From OMOG01 sp041485845 (lineage in GTDB: Bacteria > Acidobacteriota > Terriglobia > Bryobacterales > Bryobacteraceae), in contig JBGPKH010000233.1 of NCBI GenBank assembly GCA_041485845.1, forward strand, positions 1 to 11,971: 11,971 nucleotides of DNA, read 5' to 3'. Of this stretch, positions 1-5,470 are shown piece by piece (within the stretch, counting starts at the first letter, position 1; each line of letters opens with the position of its first letter). The position numbers were made by a program, and so were the translations under genes. Under the pieces are notes generated by a model that did not search any database, was not told the DNA's origin, and saw only the letters and a program-made list of their open reading frames with translations.

Positions 1-529
1 GCACTTCCGGAATCGCGCCTGGAGCGGGCTCCGCCGGCGCCACCGGCTCCTGCTTCCTGCTCTTCTTCCTGGCCTGCTCCGCCTGCTGCTGCGCACGCAA
101 GCGATCCTGTTCCTCCTGGCGTTGCCGCGCCGGAACCAACAGTTGATACGCGCCGGTTTCCATACCCTGGATCTTCTGGCGCACACTGTCCAGAATGTCG
201 CCGATGCGTTGCCCGTACTTGGAGCGATCCTCGTAGATCGCCGACATCTGCGAGTAGGCGCCCATCCCGATCACGTAGAGAAACAGCAGCGCGATGCTAC
301 ATACCACGAAGCTTGCCAGGCTTCGCGGAAACCGCACCCGCATCAGCAGCGCGACGAAGGGCTCCAGGATAAACGCGATGGTTACGGCCACGATGGAGGT
401 AACGAAGAACACCCGTCCGAAATACAGGACCGCGATGATGACGCCCAGGGCCACGACGGGCAGGGCAAGATGGCGCGCTTCCCGAACGGCCTTCGTTGTG
501 CTGGTCAGAGGCTTAGTGATTAGCGCCAC
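1..529 (-). CDS. AI-2E/PerM-family transporter-like membrane protein (5' part, runs off the left edge)
   Basis: The 176 visible residues begin at a GTG at 529 (MALITKPLTS) and run off the window, so about half of a usual 340-400 aa family member is present. Hydrophobic segments lie at about residues 21-37, 41-64 and 70-92. The stretch around residues 45-70, with an ILEPFVALLMR motif followed by a short basic loop and PRSLAS, is typical of AI-2E family permeases (PF01594). After the third segment comes an extramembrane region. From about residue 133 it becomes a Gln/Arg/Lys/Glu-rich, probably coiled-coil stretch, then Pro/Ala-rich (residues 160-172). The family exports small molecules or acts as an antiporter; the substrate cannot be read from sequence. 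It is divergent from ruvX across 77 bp. The GTG start has only a weak ribosome site and no in-frame ATG lies close upstream, so the start is moderately sure. Confidence 0.75.
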   Translation of the reverse strand, partial: MALITKPLTSTTKAVREARHLALPVVALGVIIAVLYFGRVFFVTSIVAVTIAFILEPFVALLMRVRFPRSLASFVVCSIALLFLYVIGMGAYSQMSAIYEDRSKYGQRIGDILDSVRQKIQGMETGAYQLLVPARQRQEEQDRLRAQQQAEQARKKSRKQEPVAPAEPAPGAIPEV

Positions 530-606
530 GGCGCAAAGGCAACCCTTGTCTCGACTGTAACATCTTTCCGGCGAGGCGCTGAAGCGGGGGCGCCGTCTAT
601 AATGAA

Positions 607-1035
607 ATGGACTTGACGCCCACGAGTCTCCGCATCCTGGCCCTGGATCTTGGAAAGAAACGCATCGGCCTGGCCATCAGCGATCCCCTCGGCATCACCG
701 CCCAGGGGCTGCCTAACCTCGTCCGCGCCAATAAGCGCACCGATCTGTCGGCGCTCGAAGAGTTGGTTCGAGAGCGCGAGGTCGGCATGTTCCTGATGGG
801 CAACCCCATCAACATGGGAGGAGCCGAGGGCCGCCAATCGCGATGGGTGCGCGAATTCGCGGGGGCGCTCGAAGCGCGCACCGGCCTGCCGGTGAAGTTC
901 TGGGACGAACGGCTTACCAGCGTGGAGGCCGGCCGCGTGCTGCGCTCCAGCGGCATCAGTATCGCAAAGCGCGCCGCCGCGGTGGACCGGCTTTCCGCAG
1001 TCATCCTGCTGCAAAGCTATCTCGATTCGTTATGA
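607..1035 (+). CDS. ruvX: RuvX/YqgF family pre-16S rRNA nuclease (Holliday junction resolvase-like)
   Basis: This 142-aa protein has the usual length and all the motifs of the YqgF/RuvX family (RNase H-like fold). ALDLGKKRIGLAISDP at residues 12-27 carries the first catalytic Asp (D14). The family loop after the third strand reads MGNPINMGGAEGRQS (64-78). DERLTS lies at 100-105, and AAAVDRLSAVILLQSYL at 123-139 holds the last acidic residue (D127). In E. coli the family processes the 5' end of 16S rRNA; a Holliday junction role has also been proposed. The ATG at 607 leaves seven residues before the conserved first strand. There is no strong Shine-Dalgarno site, and a TATAAT lies at 598-603, almost touching the ATG. 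mltG follows 112 bp downstream on the same strand, a pairing seen in many genomes. Confidence 0.95.
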   Translation: MDLTPTSLRILALDLGKKRIGLAISDPLGITAQGLPNLVRANKRTDLSALEELVREREVGMFLMGNPINMGGAEGRQSRWVREFAGALEARTGLPVKFWDERLTSVEAGRVLRSSGISIAKRAAAVDRLSAVILLQSYLDSL

Positions 1036-1040
1036 CGATG

Positions 1041-1053
1041 GATGGTTACCATC
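1041..1053. promoter_or_regulatory. Small perfect inverted repeat between ruvX and mltG
   Basis: GATGGT-T-ACCATC is a perfect 6-bp inverted repeat around one base, 5 bp after the ruvX stop. It could be an operator half-site pair for mltG, or chance. A second, GC-rich hairpin (1081-1098, eight pairs including one G-T) lies between it and mltG but has no following T-tract, so it is not a clear terminator. Confidence 0.25.
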
Positions 1054-1147
1054 TGAGATTATGTGACCGATCCTGGTGGCGCGGGCGGTTCCGCCTGCGA
1101 TCCGGGATTCCAGACTGTCCCACGCCGGCCGGCCCGACAGGTGCGCC

Positions 1148-2125
1148 ATGAAGATCCTCCGCATTGCCGGGTTGCTGGTTCTGATTCTCGCCTTCCTGGT
1201 TTTCCGGCGTACGCAGCCGTACCAGGGATTTCACGGCGAGGCCTTCGTCGACATACCGCACGGCACTTCCACGGACGGCATCGCGACCCTGCTGGCCGGC
1301 GCCGGCGTGGTTCGCAACCGCTGGGATTTCCTGGTGGCCCGGCTGGTGTCTCGCCGCCGGGTGCTACAGGCGGGCGAATACCGCTTCGACCGTCCAGCCA
1401 CGCCGCTCGAGGTGTACGGCCGAATCGCGCGCGGCGATATTTTCTACTACGAGCTGGTGGTGCCCGAAGGCCGGAACATGTTCGAGATCGCCGCCGCCGC
1501 GGAGCAGATCGGGCTGTTCCCCGCTGCCCGGTTCCTGGCCGCCGCGCACGATCCCACTTTGATTCGCGATCTCGATCCGCAGGCCCCCACGCTCGAGGGC
1601 TATCTTTTCCCCAGCACCTACAAGCTGAGCCGCCACACTACGCCCGACCGCCTCTGCCGCATCATGACCGCCAGTTTCCGCGACGCCTGGCGCGGTCTCG
1701 GGATCACCGCCAACGTGCACGACACCGTAACCCTGGCTTCTCTGGTGGAGAAGGAAGGCAAGTTGCCGGACGAGCGCCCGCGCATCGCGGCCGTTTTCCA
1801 AAACCGCCTGCGCATCGGCATGAAGCTCGATTGCGACCCGACCACGATCTACGCCGCGCTTCTTCACGGACGCTATCGCGGGACCATCCACCGGTCGGAC
1901 CTCGACAGCGAGGACCCCTACAACACCTACCGCCACACGGGCCTGCCGCCCGGTCCCATTGCCAATCCCGGGCTGGCCTCGATCCGCGCGGTGCTGGACC
2001 CCTCCCAGTCGGACGCGCTCTATTTCGTGCTGCGGCCGGACGGGTCGGGCGGGCACCAGTTTTCCAACAACATCGCGGCGCACGAAGCCGCTACCGGGAA
2101 GTACCGGCATGCCGGCCAGAAGTAG
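1148..2125 (+). CDS. mltG: Endolytic murein transglycosylase MltG (YceG-like)
   Basis: MltG cleaves nascent glycan strands in the periplasm and so ends their polymerisation. The 325-aa product starts with a short cytoplasmic MKILR and one membrane segment (about residues 5-19), the usual inner-membrane anchor. The YceG domain follows: VPEGRNMFEIA (105-115), GYLFPSTY (151-158), the catalytic loop LASLVEKEGK with the expected catalytic Glu at 201, FQNRL (217-221), LDCDPTTIYAA (228-238), YNTYRHTGLPPGPIANPG (258-275) and the family-typical GGHQFS tail (301-306). I chose the ATG at 1148 over an in-frame ATG at 1076 because the anchor begins right there and the 24 extra residues look like upstream non-coding DNA. 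The last 75 bp, including the stop, are duplicated downstream at 2166-2240. Confidence 0.94.
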   Translation: MKILRIAGLLVLILAFLVFRRTQPYQGFHGEAFVDIPHGTSTDGIATLLAGAGVVRNRWDFLVARLVSRRRVLQAGEYRFDRPATPLEVYGRIARGDIFYYELVVPEGRNMFEIAAAAEQIGLFPAARFLAAAHDPTLIRDLDPQAPTLEGYLFPSTYKLSRHTTPDRLCRIMTASFRDAWRGLGITANVHDTVTLASLVEKEGKLPDERPRIAAVFQNRLRIGMKLDCDPTTIYAALLHGRYRGTIHRSDLDSEDPYNTYRHTGLPPGPIANPGLASIRAVLDPSQSDALYFVLRPDGSGGHQFSNNIAAHEAATGKYRHAGQK

Positions 2126-2130
2126 TGCCG
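2051..2130 (+). repeat. Direct repeat copy 1 (3' end of mltG plus start of the next ORF)
   Basis: This 80-bp block encodes the conserved GHQFS... tail and stop of mltG. It aligns without gaps to 2166-2245 at 68 of 80 positions. It contains an ATG at 2109 that overlaps the mltG stop by 17 bp. Confidence 0.9.
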
Positions 2131-2240
2131 GACGCCGGTCCGGGGAGCGCCCCACCGTGTCGGCCGGCCACCAGTTCTCCAACCACATCGTGGCCCACGA
2201 GGCCACCACCGGGAAGCACCCACATGCCGGCCAGAAGTAG
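2109..2240 (+). CDS. 43-aa chimeric relay ORF created by the duplication
   Basis: This small ORF starts at the ATG in repeat copy 1, overlapping the mltG stop by 17 bp. It begins MPARSS, exactly like the 165-aa gene downstream. It then runs through the 35-bp spacer and switches into the duplicated mltG tail (GHQFSN.I.AHEA.TGK..HAGQK), ending at the duplicated TAG. That TAG in turn overlaps the ATG of the 165-aa gene by the same 17 bp. It is thus a fusion of a duplicated gene start to a duplicated gene end. It may only pass ribosomes along by coupled translation; a protein function is doubtful. A GGGAAG stretch seven bases before its ATG could serve as a weak ribosome site. Confidence 0.35.
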   Translation: MPARSSAGRRSGERPTVSAGHQFSNHIVAHEATTGKHPHAGQK

Positions 2241-2245
2241 TTCCG
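2166..2245 (+). repeat. Direct repeat copy 2 (duplicated mltG tail, now out of the mltG frame)
   Basis: Second 80-bp copy, 115 bp after copy 1 and 85% identical to it, separated from it by a 35-bp spacer (2131-2165). About half of the differences that fall in codons are silent in the mltG reading, and the stop is unchanged. The copy supplies the ATG (2224) of the downstream gene. Confidence 0.9.
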
Positions 2246-2721
2246 TCAAGCAGCAGGTGCGCGAATATCTGGACGCCAGGCAGCCGGCGGCCATCACGGA
2301 AGCGGTGTGGGGCGAGTTGTTGATGCGCCTGGCGCCGGTCTCCGAGAGCTATGTGCGCGACTTGCTGCGGGCCACGGGACTGCCGTTCGAGCAGCCCTTC
2401 GCCGGCATTCGCCAGCACACCTTCGAGGAGTTGGAGCAGTCGCTGCGCGAGATGCAGCAGGTCTACTCGGACGCCCGCGCCCGCGGGAATCGCGACCGCG
2501 CCGGTTACTGCCGCCGGCAAGTGATCGGCGCCAAGGACCGCGCCCGGTTTCTGGCGCGCAACCCCCGGCTCTCGCCGGAAAAGCAGGCACAAAAGGAAGA
2601 GATGGCGCAGTGGATGCTGGTCTGGCTGGAGAACCCCGAGGTTTTTCCGCCTTGGGTGGAGGCGCGCAAACGGGCCGTTTCAAGTGGTCCAAAACCGCAG
2701 ATAGGGCCGGTTCTCCACTAA
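2224..2721 (+). CDS. Unrecognised 165-aa soluble protein following mltG
   Basis: I do not recognise a family. The product is hydrophilic and probably mostly helical, with no signal peptide or membrane segment. The N-terminal half reads like a small helical or helix-turn-helix-like fold (KQQVREYLDAR at 9-19, VWGELLMRLAPVSESYVRDLL at about 28-48). The middle is charged, and the end has a Trp-rich element (QWMLVWLENPEVFPPWVEARKR, about 128-149). Third codon positions are strongly GC-biased, as in the neighbouring genes, which supports real coding. The frame is open far upstream across mltG, but only the part from the ATG at 2224 looks like its own protein. That ATG sits in the duplicated block, overlapping the relay ORF stop, so translation is probably coupled. 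The last 42 bp overlap the convergent hydrolase gene. Confidence 0.7.
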   Translation: MPARSSSVKQQVREYLDARQPAAITEAVWGELLMRLAPVSESYVRDLLRATGLPFEQPFAGIRQHTFEELEQSLREMQQVYSDARARGNRDRAGYCRRQVIGAKDRARFLARNPRLSPEKQAQKEEMAQWMLVWLENPEVFPPWVEARKRAVSSGPKPQIGPVLH

Positions 2722-3990
2722 CCGCAGCAGGTACAAGGCGACCTCGCGCGCATGGTAGTCGCCCCACATCGACGACTCTCCGGCCCCCGCGCACCAACCG
2801 TTCGGCCGGTGATACACCGAGTGCAGGATCAGACCCTGGTGGCTGCCGCCGGCGCTCAAATACGGCTCGCTGAAGAGCGTATCGCACACTTTGAGCCCCG
2901 CCTGCCAGTAGCGGCCGTCGCCGATCCGTCTGCCGAGGCGCAGCAGCCCCTGCGCCGCGATCGCCGCGGCCGAACTGTCCACCGGCTCGGGCGTGTCCAG
3001 AGGATCGGCGTTGCGGCTGCGCCAATCGCCCAGTTGGGCCAACCCCGGCGCGCCCGTGTCCCAGTACGGAATGCCATCCGGCGGGGTATTTTCAATATAG
3101 AAATCGCAGGTGGCGCGGGCGGCCTTTTCGAGCGGGTCCAGGGTGCCCGGCGCGCTCACGTTGTCGAAGAACTCCAGCAGCTCGGCGAATCCGCACATGG
3201 CCCACGCGAGCCCGCGCGTCCAGGTGCTGAATGGCGAGTACCCCTGCTGGGAACTGGGGCAGCGATAGTTGCCGTCGTTGGAGTTGAAGACGCTCTCGTG
3301 CGCCACGCGGCCGCGGACGTCGTAAGCATCGCGTCCTTCGCCGTAATAAACCGAGTAGCGCGCGGTGGCCTCGGCGTGCTTAAAGGCCCGATCCTTCAGC
3401 GAGATCTTGCGATCGTTTTCCGCCATGAGCGCGTGGCCCAACCGGTCGCCGATCAGCAGCGCGCGTAGCGTGCGGATGGTGTCGACGAACAACGAATGCG
3501 GCCCGTTGAACGAGTAGATGTAGCCGCCGCCCAAGACCGTGTCCGACCAGCGCGTGGCCTGCACCGCGCCGGAACATTTCAGCGCCAGCTCGTACGATCG
3601 GCGCTCCCAGACGTTCTCGGGAATGCGCCCCTCCAGCATTAGCCGCAGCAGATTGCCGTAGGTGCTGACGTTGTTGAACCCGTGGTCGTGAACGCCCGTG
3701 TGCGTCACGTGGGGCGCCATCACCGAGACGGTGCGCTCGCGGCCGATTTCGAGGAATTCGCGCTCGCCCGTGGCGTCGAACTGGAGGATCGCCGAACCAA
3801 ACTGAAAACCCTGCGTCCACTCCGTCCATCCGCGGCTGGTGTAGCGTCCAGCGGCGGTGAAAACCGGCGCGCCTTGCGTCGGGTCCCAGGATTTCTCGAT
3901 GGCCCGGATCTTGCCGGCGGAGATCTCGAACAAGCGCCGCAGTTTGGGTTCCAGCGCGGCCGGGGACAGATCGGTTCCAATTTGGATCAT
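2680..3990 (-). CDS. GH88-family unsaturated glucuronyl hydrolase-like enzyme
   Basis: GH88 enzymes (PF07470) hydrolyse unsaturated uronyl residues left by polysaccharide lyases, inside an (alpha/alpha)6 barrel. Seen in this 436-aa form: VHDHGFNNVSTYGNLLRLM with Asp102 matching the first conserved Asp; LFVDTIRTLRALL with Asp170 matching the catalytic Asp; a long SSQQGYSPFSTWTRGLAWAMCG block (246-267); PYWDTGAP (308-315); PVDSSAAAIAAQGLLRLG (336-353); and WGDYHAREVALYLLRL at the end. There is no signal peptide, so it is probably cytoplasmic. Longer in-frame starts exist at 4080 and 4071, but they would overlap the divergent gpr start. The ATG at 3990 has GAAGGA directly before it, a site closer than ideal, so the start is fairly, not fully, sure. 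The substrate is inferred, and related GH88/GH105 specificities remain possible. Confidence 0.82.
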   Translation of the reverse strand: MIQIGTDLSPAALEPKLRRLFEISAGKIRAIEKSWDPTQGAPVFTAAGRYTSRGWTEWTQGFQFGSAILQFDATGEREFLEIGRERTVSVMAPHVTHTGVHDHGFNNVSTYGNLLRLMLEGRIPENVWERRSYELALKCSGAVQATRWSDTVLGGGYIYSFNGPHSLFVDTIRTLRALLIGDRLGHALMAENDRKISLKDRAFKHAEATARYSVYYGEGRDAYDVRGRVAHESVFNSNDGNYRCPSSQQGYSPFSTWTRGLAWAMCGFAELLEFFDNVSAPGTLDPLEKAARATCDFYIENTPPDGIPYWDTGAPGLAQLGDWRSRNADPLDTPEPVDSSAAAIAAQGLLRLGRRIGDGRYWQAGLKVCDTLFSEPYLSAGGSHQGLILHSVYHRPNGWCAGAGESSMWGDYHAREVALYLLRLVENRPYLRFWTT

Positions 3991-4017
3991 TCCTTCGATC
4001 TTAACCGGTAGTGGGAT

Positions 4018-4031
4018 AGGCCTCCCGGCCT
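4018..4031. promoter_or_regulatory. Inverted repeat in the divergent hydrolase/gpr promoter region
   Basis: AGGCC-TCCC-GGCCT is a perfect 5-bp inverted repeat in the 82-bp gap between the two divergent starts. Its place fits a shared operator. No clear -35/-10 pair is visible on either strand. Confidence 0.25.
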
Positions 4032-4059
4032 GTCCACAGTTTTTGCGAAACTCAATAGC

Positions 4060-4064
4060 GGGAG
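4060..4064 (+). promoter_or_regulatory. Ribosome binding site deciding the TTG start of gpr
   Basis: GGGAG lies eight bases before the TTG at 4073. It is the only good ribosome site near the point where the protein begins to align with E. coli YghZ. Confidence 0.6.
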
Positions 4065-4072
4065 CACTCATC

Positions 4073-5062
4073 TTGTACACAGCGAATACCGGCCGCTACG
4101 ACGGCATGACGTACCGGCGTTGCGGGTCGAGCGGCGTGCTGCTGCCCGCGGTTTCCTTGGGACTCTGGCACAACTTCGGCGAAGTGGACACCTTCGAGAA
4201 CGGGCGCGCCATGCTGCGGCGGGCCTTCGATCTGGGGATCACCCACTTCGACCTGGCCAACAACTACGGGCCGCCGTACGGCTCGGCCGAGGAGAGCTTC
4301 GGCCACGCGCTCCGCCTGGATCTGGCGCCCTATCGGGACGAGCTGATCGTCTCGACCAAGGCCGGTTACGACATGTGGCCGGGCCCCTACGGCAACTGGG
4401 GATCGCGCAAGTATCTCCTGGCCAGCCTGGACCAGAGCCTCAAGCGCATGGGACTGGAGTACGTGGACATCTTCTATTCCCACCGCCCGGACCCGGAGAC
4501 GCCGGTGGAAGAGACCATGTCGGCCCTGGATCGCGCCGTGCGATCGGGCAAGGCGCTCTACGCCGGCATCTCCAACTACAACCCCGAGCAGACCACGAAG
4601 GCGCTGGCCACTCTTCGCGCGATGGGCACGCCCTGCCTGATCCATCAGTTTCCCTACTCGATGTTCCGCCGGACAGCGGACGCCGGGCTGCTCGAAGTGC
4701 TGGCGGCCGAGGGTATCGGCGGCATCGCCTTCTCACCGCTCGCGCAGGGGTTGCTGACGGACCGCTATCTCGACGGCATTCCGAGCGACTCGCGCGCCGC
4801 CAGGCCGCAAAGTTATTTGAAGCGGCACCAGGTGGACGAGAGGCGGGTCGGCCAGGCGCGAGCGCTTCAGGTGGTGGCGCGAGAACGCGGCCAGAGCCTG
4901 GCACAGATGGCCGTGGCCTGGGTGCTGAGGCACGGGGCGATGACCAGCGCGCTGATCGGCGCCAGCCGCGTGGAGCAGGTGGAGCAAAACGTCGCGGCGT
5001 TGCGGAACCTGGAATTTGCAGCGGAGGAGTTGGCGCGGGTGGAAGCGATACTGGCGTCGTAA
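4073..5062 (+). CDS. gpr: L-glyceraldehyde 3-phosphate reductase-type aldo-keto reductase (YghZ/Gpr)
   Basis: As recalled, the protein follows E. coli YghZ/Gpr closely along its length: YRRCGSSGVLLPAVSLGLWH near the N-terminus, FDLGITHFDLANNYGPP, STKAGYDMWPGPYG, KYLLASLDQSLKRMGLEYVD and SPLAQGLLTDRYL. The AKR tetrad is complete (Asp60, Tyr65, Lys96, His137). The C-terminal LIGASRVEQVEQN matches the NADPH-binding segment. In E. coli the enzyme reduces L-glyceraldehyde 3-phosphate and also methylglyoxal with NADPH. I start at the TTG at 4073, giving 329 aa, because YTANTGRYDGMTYR lines up with the start of the E. coli protein. The frame is open further upstream, but that part is antisense to the hydrolase and not protein-like. 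It is divergent from the GH88 gene, so the two may be co-regulated. Confidence 0.9.
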   Translation: MYTANTGRYDGMTYRRCGSSGVLLPAVSLGLWHNFGEVDTFENGRAMLRRAFDLGITHFDLANNYGPPYGSAEESFGHALRLDLAPYRDELIVSTKAGYDMWPGPYGNWGSRKYLLASLDQSLKRMGLEYVDIFYSHRPDPETPVEETMSALDRAVRSGKALYAGISNYNPEQTTKALATLRAMGTPCLIHQFPYSMFRRTADAGLLEVLAAEGIGGIAFSPLAQGLLTDRYLDGIPSDSRAARPQSYLKRHQVDERRVGQARALQVVARERGQSLAQMAVAWVLRHGAMTSALIGASRVEQVEQNVAALRNLEFAAEELARVEAILAS

Positions 5063-5114
5063 AAGATTCCCAGGATTCCCAGCTCACCACCGCGGATTCG
5101 AAGGCGCCCCACTA

Positions 5115-5151
5115 CCGCGGCCTGGACCCGAACAGCAGCACCGGAGGAACG
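5115..5151 (+). repeat. Doublet 1, copy A (37 bp)
   Basis: Starts CCGCGGCCTGGACC and ends CCGGAGGAACG. It matches 5187-5223 at 36 of 37 positions (A/G at 5140/5212). The 35-bp spacer between the copies has short inverted ends, CCTAC and GTAGG. Confidence 0.9.
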
Positions 5152-5186
5152 AAGCCTACGATTCGGACCACGCCTGGTAGGGCTAT

Positions 5187-5223
5187 CCGCGGCCTGGACC
5201 CGAACAGCAGCGCCGGAGGAACG
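5187..5223 (+). repeat. Doublet 1, copy B (37 bp)
   Basis: Second copy of the 37-bp repeat, 72 bp after copy A. The sequences flanking the two copies differ. Confidence 0.9.
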
Positions 5224-5287
5224 GCTCTCCTGGCGATGGCCGCGCCGCAAGCCTCGATCAGGTGAAACTGCACTTGGAGCACGGCGC

Positions 5288-5324
5288 CGCACCGGTGATC
5301 CGGGAACTCCTTGCCCGTGGCGGG
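5288..5324 (+). repeat. Doublet 2, copy C (33 identical bp, about 37 bp with one mismatch)
   Basis: Contains the palindrome CACCGGTG followed by a CGGG...CCCG inverted repeat. It is identical to 5359-5391 over 33 bp; the match continues four bases further with one C/T change. It is unrelated in sequence to doublet 1. Confidence 0.9.
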
Positions 5325-5358
5325 AGGGCGGCGGACCGTGGAGCGTGGAGGAGTACTG

Positions 5359-5395
5359 CGCACCGGTGATCCGGGAACTCCTTGCCCGTGGTGGG
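5359..5395 (+). repeat. Doublet 2, copy D
   Basis: Second copy, 71 bp after copy C. Both copies can be read as APVIRELLARGG on the plus strand, but that frame has no good start and its context is lost, so this is at best a coding relic. Confidence 0.9.
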
Positions 5396-5470
5396 TTCCA
5401 GGTCTGCGGCACCTTGGCAGGCGCCACCTTGGATCATCCGATTGGAGCGCATTGTGTCATGAGCCGGTTC

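Larger units (their letters stand above)
5063..5470. other. 408-bp gene-free region with repeat doublets
   Basis: No credible gene is seen. It begins with two tandem 9-bp GATTCCCAG units (5065-5082). Two unrelated direct-repeat doublets follow (5115-5223 and 5288-5395), then an 8-bp CACCTTGG repeat at 5410-5417 and 5425-5432. Short open frames on both strands reflect high GC and the repeats. No T-tailed hairpin is visible for gpr or mutL. Confidence 0.75.

Noticed and set aside
598..603. TATAAT as a promoter of ruvX
   Set aside because: It is a perfect -10 hexamer but lies only three bases before the ATG, so transcription would start inside the gene, and there is no -35 at the right distance. 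Mentioned only as part of the pattern with mutL and hicB.
1081..1098. Terminator for ruvX
   Set aside because: A GC-rich 8-pair hairpin is present but no T-tract follows; it may be chance in high-GC DNA.
1063..2721. A very long plus-strand open frame (over 550 codons) spanning mltG and the 165-aa gene
   Set aside because: Up to 2224 it is a shifted-frame shadow of mltG kept open by high GC; the translation is Arg/Pro/Gly-rich and lacks any motif. Only the part from 2224 is protein-like.
4120..5265. Long alternative plus-strand frame overlapping gpr
   Set aside because: Composition is Arg/Gly/Ala-rich and motif-free, while the gpr frame matches a known enzyme throughout.
5115..5395. CRISPR array
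   Set aside because: Sizes fit (33-37 bp repeats, about 35 bp spacers), but there are only two copies of each of two unrelated repeats, each pair has a mismatch, and no cas gene is in the window.
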